64,000 nt of DNA from contig NC_031478.1 in assembly GCF_000006565.2 (NCBI RefSeq), forward strand, positions 5,914,212-5,978,211. Direction: 5' to 3'. The notes beneath the pieces were generated by a model. That model did not search any database. It was not told where the DNA came from and worked only from the letters and a program-made list of their open reading frames with translations. How positions within the stretch are numbered: position 1 is the stretch's first letter; every line of letters begins with the position of its first letter. The DNA comes from Toxoplasma gondii ME49 (lineage: Eukaryota; Apicomplexa; Conoidasida; Eucoccidiorida; Sarcocystidae). Below are positions 36,801 through 48,400 of this stretch, in pieces. Both the position numbers and the translations under genes were made by a program.

Positions 36801-37302
36801 GTCCTTCTTTATTATCTCCATTCGCTGAATCTCCTTGATGGTGTGTTTGCGTCTCCGTTGCCTCTGACGCGGCTGGAGTTTCCCTTCGGCGTTTCGACTC
36901 TGGTGTGGCAGGCCCGCGGCTCGCGACCCCCGAAGCAGCGTTTTCACCAGCATTCGGAGACGACTTGCCCAGGAGTTCGTCCTGAACTGCCTCTCCGGGT
37001 GCACTTCCTCGACGATGTTTCCTCGAATTTGCCTTTTCCTCTTCTTTCGGCACAGATTCCCCGTCCTTTTCGGAGTTCGCTTTTGCGGATCCACCTACAT
37101 GCGGCGCTGGGGCCGATGGGTGGTCGACCCGCACGTCTGTGTCGGGGGAAGGCTCTGAAGATGAATAATTTTCAGCGAAGTGCCGAGTTTGAGGAGAGTG
37201 AGATGTGGGAACGCCAGGCGATTCCTGCAAGGAAGACGCGAGCGAAGCGAGGCCGGCAGACGCCGCAGAGGCGGGCTGCGTTCCGGTCGTCTCCCCCCCC
37301 AT
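33859..37302 (-). CDS. SANT-domain (MTA/MIER/CoREST type) chromatin-associated protein
   Basis: Single long exon of 1147 codons, starting at ATG 37302. Most of the protein is low complexity: charged and Ser/Pro-rich to about residue 500, then Gly/Ala-rich tracts. Two ordered segments stand out. One, around residues 740-860, contains YNVLPVPSPYVNSKVRCCCC, then NAYNNLEIRARYDICQRRIR and VEAWLQMIEEWYFG; its identity is unknown. The other is a C-terminal SANT domain (about 1080-1140): WGPKEVALFEAGICKYGKDF, then LQRLIQTKTTCEIVDFYYLW and KQTNRY. The GxxxYGKDF and FYYLWKxT signatures are those of SANT domains that follow ELM2 in MTA, MIER and CoREST proteins and recruit or activate class I histone deacetylases. 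No ELM2 domain is evident. By family knowledge a role in a nuclear HDAC corepressor complex is likely. Apparent ORFs on the opposite strand are by-products of the biased composition. Confidence 0.8.
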   Translation of the reverse strand: MGGETTGTQPASAASAGLASLASSLQESPGVPTSHSPQTRHFAENYSSSEPSPDTDVRVDHPSAPAPHVGGSAKANSEKDGESVPKEEEKANSRKHRRGSAPGEAVQDELLGKSSPNAGENAASGVASRGPATPESKRRRETPAASEATETQTHHQGDSANGDNKEGPSAECLGKTPYAKSLPARGVQTEAAARHAAAANPPQKPASGSDSGKPRDDDSAASEQPVISAAEAQWKSATDCHTPAPLPAQRGDAGGFSVHTAHSGRVLPRHGAGSSAAKQEEETGKVEAQTCEEDAATHSMFSDAQPASPSPHFATVCSSAALEPLGSQPRSRRGCRRPEATASPALGSSDGDFASQTCGSSGPATAASGGFPTEKKVLRSTLGEKTGDGGGRGTRPKTGKNVEPIKPEKRANGVTQASPAGDCLDENGVSREFASDADKKLGAGGRDDGSTDPAVAENACGSAEARGKVPVEQMNGTHADGLPNAKRRRQNFRNARQSPSMSPSPSVASPLSATKAEMACSPQGASTPTASEQLSNSAACKQSERDREESRSRPMIHSGRDGLAGAEGPASASGAGAASGPSSAGPPVSSGPRPPSRESSAAPAAYAGSGMSTRKRRAQSAAAAAGAAATGESLEGLSSGGEKGASWGVREGSDASSPGQGTSDARASKKGGGQAGGGAGERGAGQASSPGGTPGWGDATAAVGGATSDPGAAARFSARLRQRPGDARAALAARAYNVLPVPSPYVNSKVRCCCCGTGVGSSAVLLGGFLGSEDPALAAQASGAGPPGATGPEGPAGADPSASGAGVPDGVLILPRRISANAYNNLEIRARYDICQRRIRKVEAWLQMIEEWYFGSAAPRWQSLHQQTVQQELVAAVNSTKRSRRIEAVRGGGDASAGLVEAPVPVCAPPWAGSSSKGSGADGGKSGGTSGSGGIYGLYSEGSLAAGGGAGADTGSGGALKEGRVNLEGGLATADSVIYALIVSNNVGRSTASGVYGGSHGAGGGGDSGREAKDGSGAFGAAGAGGGRKGEGGASTKSAAGGKGSRGGGAAGAAPRLGAVKLSPLELLTSPLRKDNVIDLWGPKEVALFEAGICKYGKDFSALQRLIQTKTTCEIVDFYYLWKQTNRYLAWKQHRHLSKTILHSVFG

Positions 37303-39477
37303 TGCGGGACAGAGCGCTGTCCTTGTTTACGGACCTGTCAGTGCGCAAAATTTTCGCGGGACTGAGAAAAACGTACGAGAAACTGAACGTTTACGGAGAA
37401 ACGAGCGGAGAATCAACGTGCAGACGGTGCCGAGACAGCATCCGAGACGGGGAAGAGAGCGGTGGCGCGCGAACGGGCAACGGACACCGGAAGTGGAGAG
37501 TGGAAAACGACGGATACGTTGTTAAGGAAAAAAGAAGAAGAAAGAAGACGAAGAGAGTAGAACTCCCGTCTTTGCGTCTCGTGCCTCTTGCCACAAAAAA
37601 AGCTCCACCTTTCTCGTGACAACCTGCTCCCTCCTCTGGATCTGGGAACGGCAGTTTTCTTCCGCAGCTCAAAAATCGAGCTGGCGACTTGTGCAGCCAC
37701 GAGAGACCGAGAAACGCCAGCTTTTTCCACTTTTGTCGCAGTTCACCTGCGCTAAATGCCACACTAACCTGCCTGCCGAAACAGACAGGTGACCAGCACG
37801 CCACAGCACAGCGTGAGCAGGTACTAAAGCCACACTCCGGGTGTTGTTTCGGGGTGTTTGTCGCCCTGCACAAAGCCTCGCGTTCGCAGGCGTAAAGGCA
37901 AGCTGGAGAAACACGCCTTTCCACCAGGAAAAACAGATTAGGCACACTTTAGCCGCTGCTCCACAGTCCACGGTTCGCGCTACAGCGAGAGTCCCGTGCA
38001 CCCGCTTTCTTCGCCCTCCTCGAACAAACACCGCAGATGTGTACCTGGAGAGTTTCGCAGTAAGCCGGCACGGGGACGCGAGAATTTGACCACCCCCGCG
38101 GCAGTCCACAGAACACGTTTTCTTCCTCCTTCTTTTCCTTGCAAGTCAGAATCTCCGTTATGACTCGGCTATGTGCCGGAAACCGAGGCGTGTGGACGGA
38201 AAGAGTGGCGGCGGGCGGGTCGAGGCTTTCGCCGGGGCATGTGCAAGAAAAGAAAAAAGGCTCTCTTGCGAAAACGAGTCGCTTCTGAGGCACTCCAGAC
38301 TCTTGAAAAGCCCCGAGAGACGCCGCGCCGGCAGAAAAGACTTCTCGTCCGCAAACTGATGGACACTTGCGGAAAACGCGTTAGGTGGCAGTGCCCGGCT
38401 AATTTGTCTCGGTTTCTCAGCGTACAGATCTTGAGAAGAGAGCGCCGTGGCAGAGAACGCACCCCCTGGGAGAGGGGAAAAGAATCCCCGTTTCGACCTA
38501 TATAGCGAATGGCCGCGCGCGAAAAAGAGAGCCGTCCTCTCGACAGGCTTCTAGTTAATTTGCCTGCGTCTTCTGCCTCTTGTCGGCACGAAGATAAAAA
38601 AATGTCGCAGATAACCCTCCTTCTTCATAGAGACTACATAAGGAACGGTACAGCCTTTCACCGGTCTCCACGGCGTTCGCGCCGGTCCCGCCGTAGCAAG
38701 ACAAAGCTAGTCAAAATTTGCTTCCTCCCTAGCGCGTAAATCTTGGGGTCGTCGAAGTTTTGCCGCGTCTTTTCCTCTCATCTTTCCCTTGTTGTGAAGA
38801 AACTGCGCAAGGTGGCATCTTTCTTCTTTGAAGAGAAAAATGAGACGTAGTAGCAACGAGAAACGAGAAGAACGGGGGGGCTGGAGAGCGCTGTGAACGA
38901 CGCCGGTTGTTCGGGGCTGCAGCACGCGAATTCGCGCGCGCGTGGAGGGCTCTTCGCCGATACACTCAAAAACGCCCGGTATTCCGTTTTTTCTCGCGAA
39001 TTTCTCCTGTTGGCTTCTCAGACATTTCCGACACTTGCTTATTCTCCTCGATATTCTGTCTACGGGAAAAGCCTCTGCCGTCGCTCCTCGCGGTTTCCCT
39101 GGGGATTTGAGTCCGTAGAAGAAGATGTGCTGCACGTTACCATTCGCTGTCTCCTCCGCCTCCGTGGTGTCTCCGCTTCTCCGTCCTTCTTCTTTCTCTC
39201 CGTTGGTCTCTTTCTCGCATTGATCCTGCGTCGTCTCCCACAGAGCGTCCTTGTCCCTTGCCTAAAAACTCGCGTCGACCAGATTCCACTTGTGGCTCGC
39301 GGTCCTTCTGCGCCTCCCCGGTCTCCCCCGTCGCTGTCTTCCCCCCCCCCCTGTCCTCTGTGTTTCGTCCTTCCTCTCTTTTCCTCTTTCTTCGCCCGTC
39401 GTGCATCTCTACGACTTTTGCGGCCTCCCTGCTCCTTCCTCCTCCCCCGCCTTCCCTCCCCGTCTCCGGTGCCCCAG
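37303..39477. promoter_or_regulatory. Divergent intergenic region between the SANT gene and the HPR gene
   Basis: The two genes are transcribed away from each other, so this 2.2-kb region should carry both promoters and 5' UTRs. The part at about 39140-39477, just upstream of the HPR ATG, is strongly pyrimidine-rich on the + strand (tctc/cctcc words). That is what is often seen in coccidian 5' leaders or in an intron near the start. No TATA-type element can be assigned. Confidence 0.4.
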
Positions 39478-42400
39478 ATGGCGGGGACGGCCGGTGTCGT
39501 CCGGCTGCGGAAGGCGGCCTTGTGTTTCCCTCGAGCCGCGTCTGTCGAGACAAGGAAGATTTCCTTCAACTCTCGCCTCCGTAAACGTTCACAGAGAACT
39601 CAGAGACTCGTCTCAGAACTCCCAGACGCAAAAGGGTGTAGACGGGAAGAGCCGCTTACTTCTGATGGCTTTTTTCCAGTGGCGGGTGAAGCATACCCGA
39701 GAGTTGGAATGCAAAGACACTACGATGGACAGATCGTTCCACGCTGTATTTGGACCTCTACTTCCTCGGCCCGTCCTTCGCACTCTTCTCCCTCCAACGG
39801 GCTCGCATCCTCTTCCGTCTGTTATTTCTCTCTCTCCGGCGTCGAGTCCTCCCTTCCTACTTCTGTCTCTCCTTGTTTCTATCGTTCGGACCCCACCAGT
39901 GCGGATGCGTCCCCACATTTGCTTTCTCTCTCCCCTTTTCGCTCTCCGGCCTCGAGGTGTTTCTCCGCTTTCAAGGCCTCGTCGAGTCCTTTGTTCTTTT
40001 CTTCTCCCTCGGGTATGGCGTCTCGCCGTTCGTGTGTGTCTCGTCCTAAAGCCTCTCTCTTCGTAGCCGATGAGAAGTTTCTTTTCTGGAATTCCGGAGA
40101 GAAAGGGTCGAGAACGGCGTCTTCTCTCCCGCGCGCCTCATCCGCATCTTCTCCTGACTCTTCGTCTCTGCTCACCTCTCTCTCGCCTGCTTCTCCCCCT
40201 TTCTGCTCGGCTCGTCTGCATTTGAGCCCAAATTCGTCTTCAGCGTTGGCTTCCTTCGTTTCTTCGTCTCCTTCGTCTTCTGTTTTTTCGTCTGCACTGT
40301 GTCTGCCGTCTGCTGCCTGTTCTTCGCGTCTCCTTCGCGGGAACCGAGCGCTGCACAGCTACGGGGCACCGCCGCCGAGGGTGTCTCCGACACATCGGCA
40401 TGTGTCTCCGCGGGATGCAGAGGTGCCTTTCTCACGCCTATTCTCTCCTTTCAACCCCAAACTGAAGTCTCCTTTCCAGGCCCTGGCTCGCCCTGAGTGG
40501 CGCCGGGGCCCACAGGTGTCTCCGTTGTCTCCAGCGTCTCCTTCGAGCACTGACGCGCAAGCTGCGCAGAGGCGGAGTCGGGAGGAGGAGCGCGAGGCCG
40601 GCGGCGAGGACGACGTGCTCATCGAAGAAGCCCTATGGTGGGTGAGGCAGACGCGACAAATAACGGTTGAGGTCGTCGACCAGTGGACAGAAAGTTTTCA
40701 CTTTCTCTACCGGAAAAAAAAGTGAGTTTCGCCTCCAGGACGGCCCTCGTTCTTCCTCTTTGGACTGGCAGTAGAAAGACGACTTTCGAAAAGCGGAGAC
40801 GCGGAGTCCCCAGTAGATGCGAAAGCAGGTCTTCTGCGCCTTCTGAATCAGCAGAGATTGATCCACAGAACTGAACTCACCGAATTCTCCAGGCCTAGCC
40901 GGCACAGCGGGGTAGGGCCTCCTCGTGCTCCCGTTTCTCCTTGTCGCCCGGCCCTCGCGTTGCTGCCGCGCAGCCCAACGGGGAGGAGCAGGTCTCTGTT
41001 TTTCGAGTTGACCTTACAGTTCTGGATCGCGAGTCATGTGTACAGAGACCATGTCTGTGTATGGCGTGCTGTGTCCTCAACGCCCGCATTTTACGGTGGT
41101 CCCTTGCTTCGCTGTCGAGGTGTCTGTATCCCCTCTTGTGTTATCGTTCTCTTGTTTCCCATTGTGTTAGGATTCAAAATCATGAAGAGATGCGTTCAAG
41201 AAAGGAGAAGTCTATCCACTCAAGAAAAAGACAAGGAATGCTGAATGCATGCTGCGAGTCGACCGGCTTGTCTGTGTGTGTGTGTATGGGGGGGAGGGGG
41301 AGGGATTCCGAAGCCTCTCTGCACTCAAGGGCTCGTGCGTTTTCGTCTTCGGACTCCGACATCAGTGCCCGTTTCCCTGCTTGTTTCTCTCCATTTAATT
41401 CTCTCGCATTTCTGCAATCGCTTCCCTGTTGACTCTCCTCATTCTTGGCTCATTCCTCGCCTTCGTGTTCTTGAGACGGTGCGTCTCCCTTCGCCCTCGC
41501 TGTCTCTTCAGCTCCCAGATGCACCTTCGTTCCCTCTTCACCTGTGGCCTCTGTGTGTCTGTTATGGTGTCTGGTCTCTGCTTTCTCCGCTGTCCGTGTG
41601 CCTTCCCCTCTGTTTCTCGTCGTATCTGTGTTGTTTCTTTTTTCACCTCTGTCTCCGCGTCAGCTTCTTGTCCGTCTGTCTCCTCCCGGTTCGTTTACTA
41701 ACCCCCCTGGCTTTCTTGTCGTGTGACGCTTCTCTCTTGCGGCTCTCCGCTGTGTTTCAGGCATGCCGAGCTCATCGCGATTTTGGACGACGCGCTGCAC
41801 CTGGTACCGTGTCTCCGACCCGCCGAAATCGCCATGCTCGCAAATCACGCGAGTCGGTTGATTCCTCTGAAAGCTCAGAGACTCCCTCAACGCAGAGAGA
41901 GGCGGCCCGGCTGCCTTTTGGACTCTGAAAAGGAGGCGGCTGAGAAACGCGCGAAACGTTGGTGGGGTGTCTTTGGAGACGCGATTTCTCATGTAAGCTC
42001 AGGAGACAGGGCAAAGAAACATCGTAGGCATGCACAGAACAAAGGCCATGCAACTGTTACATAAAAAAGTATACATATGCATGTGTGAGATCTGACTTGA
42101 TGTATATACAGATACATCTGTCTATGGTACATCTTATATGTAAAGACTCGTATATATATATATATATATATTCTTTCTTCATGAGATATGTGGGTACATA
42201 CATGTATGTAATATATATGGATACGATGTGCATGTGTGCTCTTACATGCCCTCGGATATTCATGAGTATAGGATATTGGTGTACATCTGAAGATCTATAT
42301 AAAATGAGTTCTCTTTTCCAGGAGCTCCACACGTTTTCTTCTTAGATTTAATATCGTTCCTGTCCTTCCGGCAGTGTGCTCCTTCAGTAGGTCTGCTGTG

Positions 42401-45400
42401 CGAACACAGATCCTTCCGTTTGCCCGCATCGACGCGTCTCTCCGTTCGCTGCAGTGTGGTGTCGGGTCTTGGGATACGTATCTCTCTCTCGCCGTTTCTG
42501 CGTCTGTCGGATGTCTCGATGAGGCGCATGCAGCGGTGGGCAAAACGCATTGAGTCCTGCGCGTCCGAGTTGCTGTTCGGTTCTTTGGTGAGGGAAACCA
42601 GGGTGCGGTCCTTTTCAAGCTGTGCAGAGGTCGCGGTGCAGTTTCGTACGCTCCTTCCCGATGTTCGCGTGTACGGAGGACGTCGGACTGGGTGTGTGTC
42701 ATTCTCGGCTGTGGTCCCTCCTGCGCTGATCCTAAGTGCACAGTGAGCTGGATAGATGCTTGCCCAGAATGGCAAGGATTTTACAAACGACAGACAGACA
42801 TCCAAAGCTTGAATCGCGTGGTACAGAGTTGAACTCTACATAGACCCGCTCCAAGCTCACTGCTCCTCGGATGCGGGTCTCTGTCGTCATTGTGTATACG
42901 TTCGTAAAGCGTTGAAGCTGATGGTGGCAGACAGGTCTTGTCGCTTTTCTCTTGAGTTTCCCTGACTTCGTCTCTGTGTGTGGATGTCTAAATCGTTAGA
43001 TCCTCTCGTGACACTTTGTCAGACATGTGTTGTGCGTGTCAGAGGTTCGATCTCTGAAGAGGTCTTTTTTCGCCGTTTTTTTCTCTTTCTTCACGCACTA
43101 TCCTTCGTCTCCCCATGCAGACTTCATGCAGACTTCCTCTCCGGTCTCGTAGCCTTTTTCCGTTTCTCGTGTGTGGTTTTATCCCCGCTTCGCGTGGCCT
43201 TACCAGGAGTTTTGCGTCGCGGTTGTGTTCCTTCTTTTTCTTCGTTCTCTCCTCTTTCGTCGCCCCCCTCACCTCCCCCCTGCCGGCTCTTTCGGCCAGT
43301 CGTTGTCTCTACGGTCCAGGATCTTAACAGCGTTCTCGCTCGGTTGCACGCTGCATGCACACTCAGCTCCTCCACGACGCAGATGGCCAGCACATCTCCC
43401 TCATTCTCAATGCTTTCTCGTCGGCCAAAGTTTTCCACCACGAAACTCTTCTCGCCTGTCTCAGCCGCGAAACAGCCGCCTGGGCTCCTCACAACTCCCT
43501 CCGCAACACAGCCGTGATCTGTAAGTGCACACCTGCCTTGGCAAAAACCTGTGAAAAAAAAGAGGAGGTGAGTCTGATCGGTGTCCTGAACTCTAAATCC
43601 AACTTATCGTTTGCCACGCTCTCTCTCTCTTAAAGCTTAAACCTCAAGCAGCGGATAAAAGCTCAATGTCATAAACCGGTTTTGTCGGGTGTCTCTACAC
43701 CGTAACACCTCAGGAACGGCTACCTCCGTGTCGCAAATCCTGACTCGAATGACTTCCCCAACTCTGCACCTGAACCGCCACACCCTAAAAGCGTCGGCTT
43801 CCTGAATTCGCAGTAGCGCCTAGCTCTGTGCGCTGAACTCTGAGCATCGGGCAACTGCGTACTTGAATCGTGAAACCGTACCTCGTACGTTCGTGCGGCT
43901 CTGTCCAGTGAGAGGTTCTGGGGGTGTGAGGAGACATCTCTCTTGGAAAACCGTGCAGTGTTTCCTCTCCGATTTTGCTCTGAGTGCAGTGAACGCCATG
44001 GCAAGGCTGAACATGAGAGACCGAGAGGCGCTCGACAGCAGCTGTCTCCGCCTTCAGAGTGAGGCGAAGAACCTCAACCACATCGACTGTGCGATGGCGC
44101 GTGAGTGAAAAGAAGAAAAGCAACGACATCGGAAAAGCGAGGAAGATTAAAAGCAATCAGAAAGCGAAAACGAAGAGCGAGGAAGAAGGCGACTCGCGAA
44201 GCGATGAGGAGAGACTCGGGCGGCAAATACACACTGAGGAAGGAGAGAGAGAGACTGGAGTGCACTGATAAAAAGGGACAGCAGGTCATAAAGATGCGCA
44301 GAAAAGACAGATGATTCAAGTGGAAAGAAAGACGGACAGACATCGGCTTGTCTTCTTCGCGTGGACGACGGAGGGGAACGAAGAGAAACGAGCGCAAAGA
44401 GACAGACAGGCAGGCCAGACACGCACGACAGAGAACAGAAGACGTGGAACGCCGGGAGGATTCACAAGGAGTGGACGCGTGGTGACTGATTTTGTGTCAG
44501 GTTTCAGTAGAGGAGTTTGACCTAAAACTGAAACGTGCAATTCCGGTTTAAACCGTGTTATGAGAACACATTTATTTGATGTATAAAGGACTAGTTTTGT
44601 CTTTTTCTCATCGACCTTCGTGGAGACTTCGGCGAGACGCTCGAACAAAAAGACGTCGCCTCGAGCGAAGGAAACAGGGGTACTAGGAGAAAACTCAAGT
44701 CGTGACTCTGCTCACTTGGTTCAGATGTTGAATGTCTTTTTGTGTCCGCGAGCCAAGTGTCTTGTATTTGCGTTGTTTTTACAAAAAACACTTGTCTCCA
44801 TTTAGGAAGCGAATGTCCGTCGCTCCCTCAATAAGGTGTATCGTCCAGAGTCTTCAGTTCGAGCTGAGCGGTGCCTTTGCCGATGTCACATCCGACAACG
44901 AATTCAGGAGCCTGTTGGGCGACGGCATTCGTCTTCCTTTGCGTTTCTCCACTAGAACCAGTTGGCCATCATTTGTTCACGTACCAAGAAGGGCGAGGGG
45001 AATCTGAAATCATTCTCGGTCTAACGAAAGAGCCCAGTTAAGATGGTGGCCGTCGTAGAACTGGAGCTCCTTTAACGTGTCTCAATAAACCCAAGACTCG
45101 AAGGATTCTTGGTTTCAGAAGAGGACGTTTTCCCTATTTTCTACGCGGAAGAAGTCAAGTGGACGTTTTCCTGGTTTTTTTCGTTTCTTCAGTCAACGCC
45201 GCAGCGCGCCTGGGCTACAGAGAACTCCAGTTCTACTCGGTTCTTGGCGATGCCGCTGTTCAACATTGTTCTCGGATGAATGAGCACAACATTTCCATGA
45301 TTCGTAAGTCGGAATGTCTGGGCAGAAAGGTCTTCCTCTTTCCGAATACCCCTTTGTGTTTTGCCTGATAGGCGGAAGTGTCTTTCTTCGCAGAAAGACC

Positions 45401-48400
45401 TTTCTGTCTACCTGGAAAGCCTCGAATACGTATGCCAGACTTCTTCGCCTTCAGCAGCAACAGGCGTCCTCTTTTTTCTCTCCTCGGCCTGCTCCCTTCT
45501 GGCGCCCTGCGTGTGGTAGGCGTTCGCCCGGTGTCACTCTCTGCGCTGAGGGGCGAGGGCGGGTGCCTTTCGGTCTTGCTTCCTCAAAAACTGTTCATTT
45601 TCCAAAGAGTGCCGCGACGCCGTGGAAGGGACTCGCACTTGAATCGGAGGTGTCGAAGCGACGCAAGCAGACAGAAAAGAGAACGTGGATCCAAGGCCAT
45701 CTCAGAAGACCCATGCAATCTGCTAGCTCGAGATCCTTCTGTGGTTTCCTGCAGTCGCCGATGCAACTCTCCAGAAAACGCGAACTGGCCCAGCTTTTGC
45801 CTCGAAACGTACTTCTGGATCACATGTTTGTATCCTGCGTTTCACTGACGTCTGGCAACGCCGTTTTCTGCTTGCTTCGCGTGCTCAACGAAGAACAAAT
45901 CTACATCTTGAGCCTGAAGTTCGAGTTCTTTCTCGCAACTGGCGACGCCAGACAGTCCGAATGTGTCTCCGTTTTCTCGCTGCGTTCACTCTTTCTTCTC
46001 GCGAGCTCGCCGCGTGTTCGGGGCCGTCTGGCGTGCATGCGGCGAATGTATCAACTTTGTCTCTGTCTTTCCAAGCCTAAAACTTCTTTTTCCCTGTTTC
46101 CGGTTGTTTTATTCTCCCGTCGCTGCCTGCTGTCCACGTTCCTCGCGCAGTAGCACCTCTCTCGAGAGAGAGAGAAGAGACGTCGTCTCCCTTGCTTTCG
46201 GCAAAGTCCTTGGAGAGGACTTTCACTCTAAAGATACTTTTTGTCCTGCTGGCTTCTCAGTCTGGGCCTTCGGAGCCGTCGGCGTGCGTCACCAGACGCT
46301 GATTGGAGAATTCATCGACCAGCTTCTCCGCATCAGCAGCTCGTGAGTTTTCCTGTTCCGACGAGCAACGTCGATGCTTTTCCGTCGCTTGTTGTGCCGA
46401 CTCAAATTGTGCTTGCTCGGGTGTGCAACGGGCGTCAGTCGGCGGGAGTTGAACCTAGAGACGTCTTTGTCGCGAGCTTTAAAATCTGCGCGTCCTCGTC
46501 AGCTGCTCTTTTTTCGCGCTTCTGAGGTTCCGAGTTCGGCGCTTCACTCGTTTCAACGCCGTTTTCGTCCTGTGTCTTCATTCGATCGTCTCTGTTTCTT
46601 CGCGGCGCTTCCCGGCGTCGCTGTCTCGACAAACATGTTTGCGTGCGTGCATCCCAGCTCTCCACGAGTGTCTACACTCTCTTCAAGCTCACGCGTTTCC
46701 TATCCAGCGCGGGCAGTGCGTCGTTCCTTCGACTGTCTGTGCAGGCGAGTGATTCATGCCAATTACGTCGCCTCCATTCTGGGCCCTCTCGGCAATCTTC
46801 GCGTGGAACATTCCCGCATGAAACTTCTCGTGGATGTCCTTGTGAAGCCGAACATCGAGAAATTCGAGCCCGTCGACGCCATTCTTGTTTGCACAGGTAG
46901 ATGGTGTCTTTTGAAAATCGGCAAGAACTGCACTTCTTCGCTTCGCCAAAGAAGTCGCAGAAACACAGGTTTCGCGTCGCCCCGGTCACAAGACCAGATG
47001 TCCAAGTGTCAAGGCTCGTCTTATCTCGCAGTCTGCAACACCCCCTCCGGCGATTGGGGATAAAGGAATGCATGGGCATGCAAGCAAAAAAGAGGCATTA
47101 CTGCACATGCACTTCCACTCAAAGACCTGCAGCCGTTCATATCGGTGTACATGTGAAGATCTACTTGTACGTATCCTGAGTGGCGTCTGCGCGCGTCCGG
47201 ATCTCCCGCGATGTATTCGTATTAATATGTATACTTGCACATTCGGAATGCGTTTGAGGAGAAAGCAGAGGTTCTTGCAGCGTGTATCTGGTTCTCCCCC
47301 TCTACCGGGCACAGGGAACCTTCCGCGCGTTCACTTTCTTTTTGTGTGTCTCTTTTTTCTGCCTTTCAGCGCTGAGCCGTCTCGGATTCCGAGTTTCGCA
47401 GTCTCCTGTCGCTTCCCAGCTCTTAACGCATGCAGGCCGTCTGGTGGCAACCAATGTGTTCGCCTCTCCGAGTCATCACATCCTTCATCTCGCAGTCGTA
47501 GGCACTGGCTTTCGTGGAGTTTGACGCGCGTTTCTCTGTCTCCGCGAGGACCGCGGAAGAGCGAAATGCGAGGCTGCACACGTCTTCCGGAGTTGAGAAA
47601 TTTCAGCTTGGAGGCATGAACAGTCAGGGTCCTGCACCCTCTTTCTGGAAAAAAGGCTTTCTCTTGACTTACTTCTCTGGATTCTCTTGAATCCTCTTGC
47701 TTGTGACGATGGAGAGGTCGACGGCGACGTTCTCTCCACTGTGTCGAAAATCTTTTCTGGTTCCGGTGGCTGGTCTTCAGGCGTACCTCGAGACGACTGA
47801 CAGCTCTCTTCCCTCCTTTTTCCCTCGGCAGCCCCTTTGCTTCTCGCAGAAACGGCGAAGACTAGACAAGGGAGTTCTGTCTGGAGGAACGCGTTTCTGA
47901 GAACTGTAGCGAGCGACTGTCACCGATCAAGACTGTTGTCTTTGTGTGCTGTTGAAGCGACAGCCGGTGGGAGAGCGCATGCAGTGTCTCGGTGGCGTGA
48001 AGTTTGCTTCTGCTGTCTCCCGTTGTGCATCTTTTTTCTCAGGCGGCTGGTCTCTTGGAGGCGTTCACCATGACGGCGTTTTGGAGTGACATCAGCGGAG
48101 GCCTCGCAGCCACGTCAGTCTCTGCTCGTTGGAAAAGTATTTTTCCTCTTCCTTGCTTGCTTCGTTTTTCGCTTTCTCTGAACACTTTCCCCACAACTTC
48201 CCTGTCTTCTCAAGATTGAGGGATCTTCTTTGTCGTTTCCTTTTTTCCGAGTAACCTCCTTGGACGCTTTCGCGTTGCTCTCTGTCCGTTGCCCCTCGAG
48301 AAGAATCACCCTCGTTTTGTATCTCTCTTTTCGCCTTTCTCGCCTTTCCTTTCTCCTCCTGCTTCGAGGACGCATGTCACGCTGTGTTCTCCTGCTGCTG

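Noticed and set aside
42322..42345. Alternative acceptor CTCTTTTCCAG for HPR exon 3
   Set aside because: In the required phase it reads ELHTFSS and then stops, whereas the acceptor at 42374 stays open for 71 codons.
43310..43346. Acceptor TTTCGGCCAG for HPR exon 4
   Set aside because: In the frame of the repeat it meets a TAA before the LILNAF motif; AACAG at 43330 keeps the frame open.
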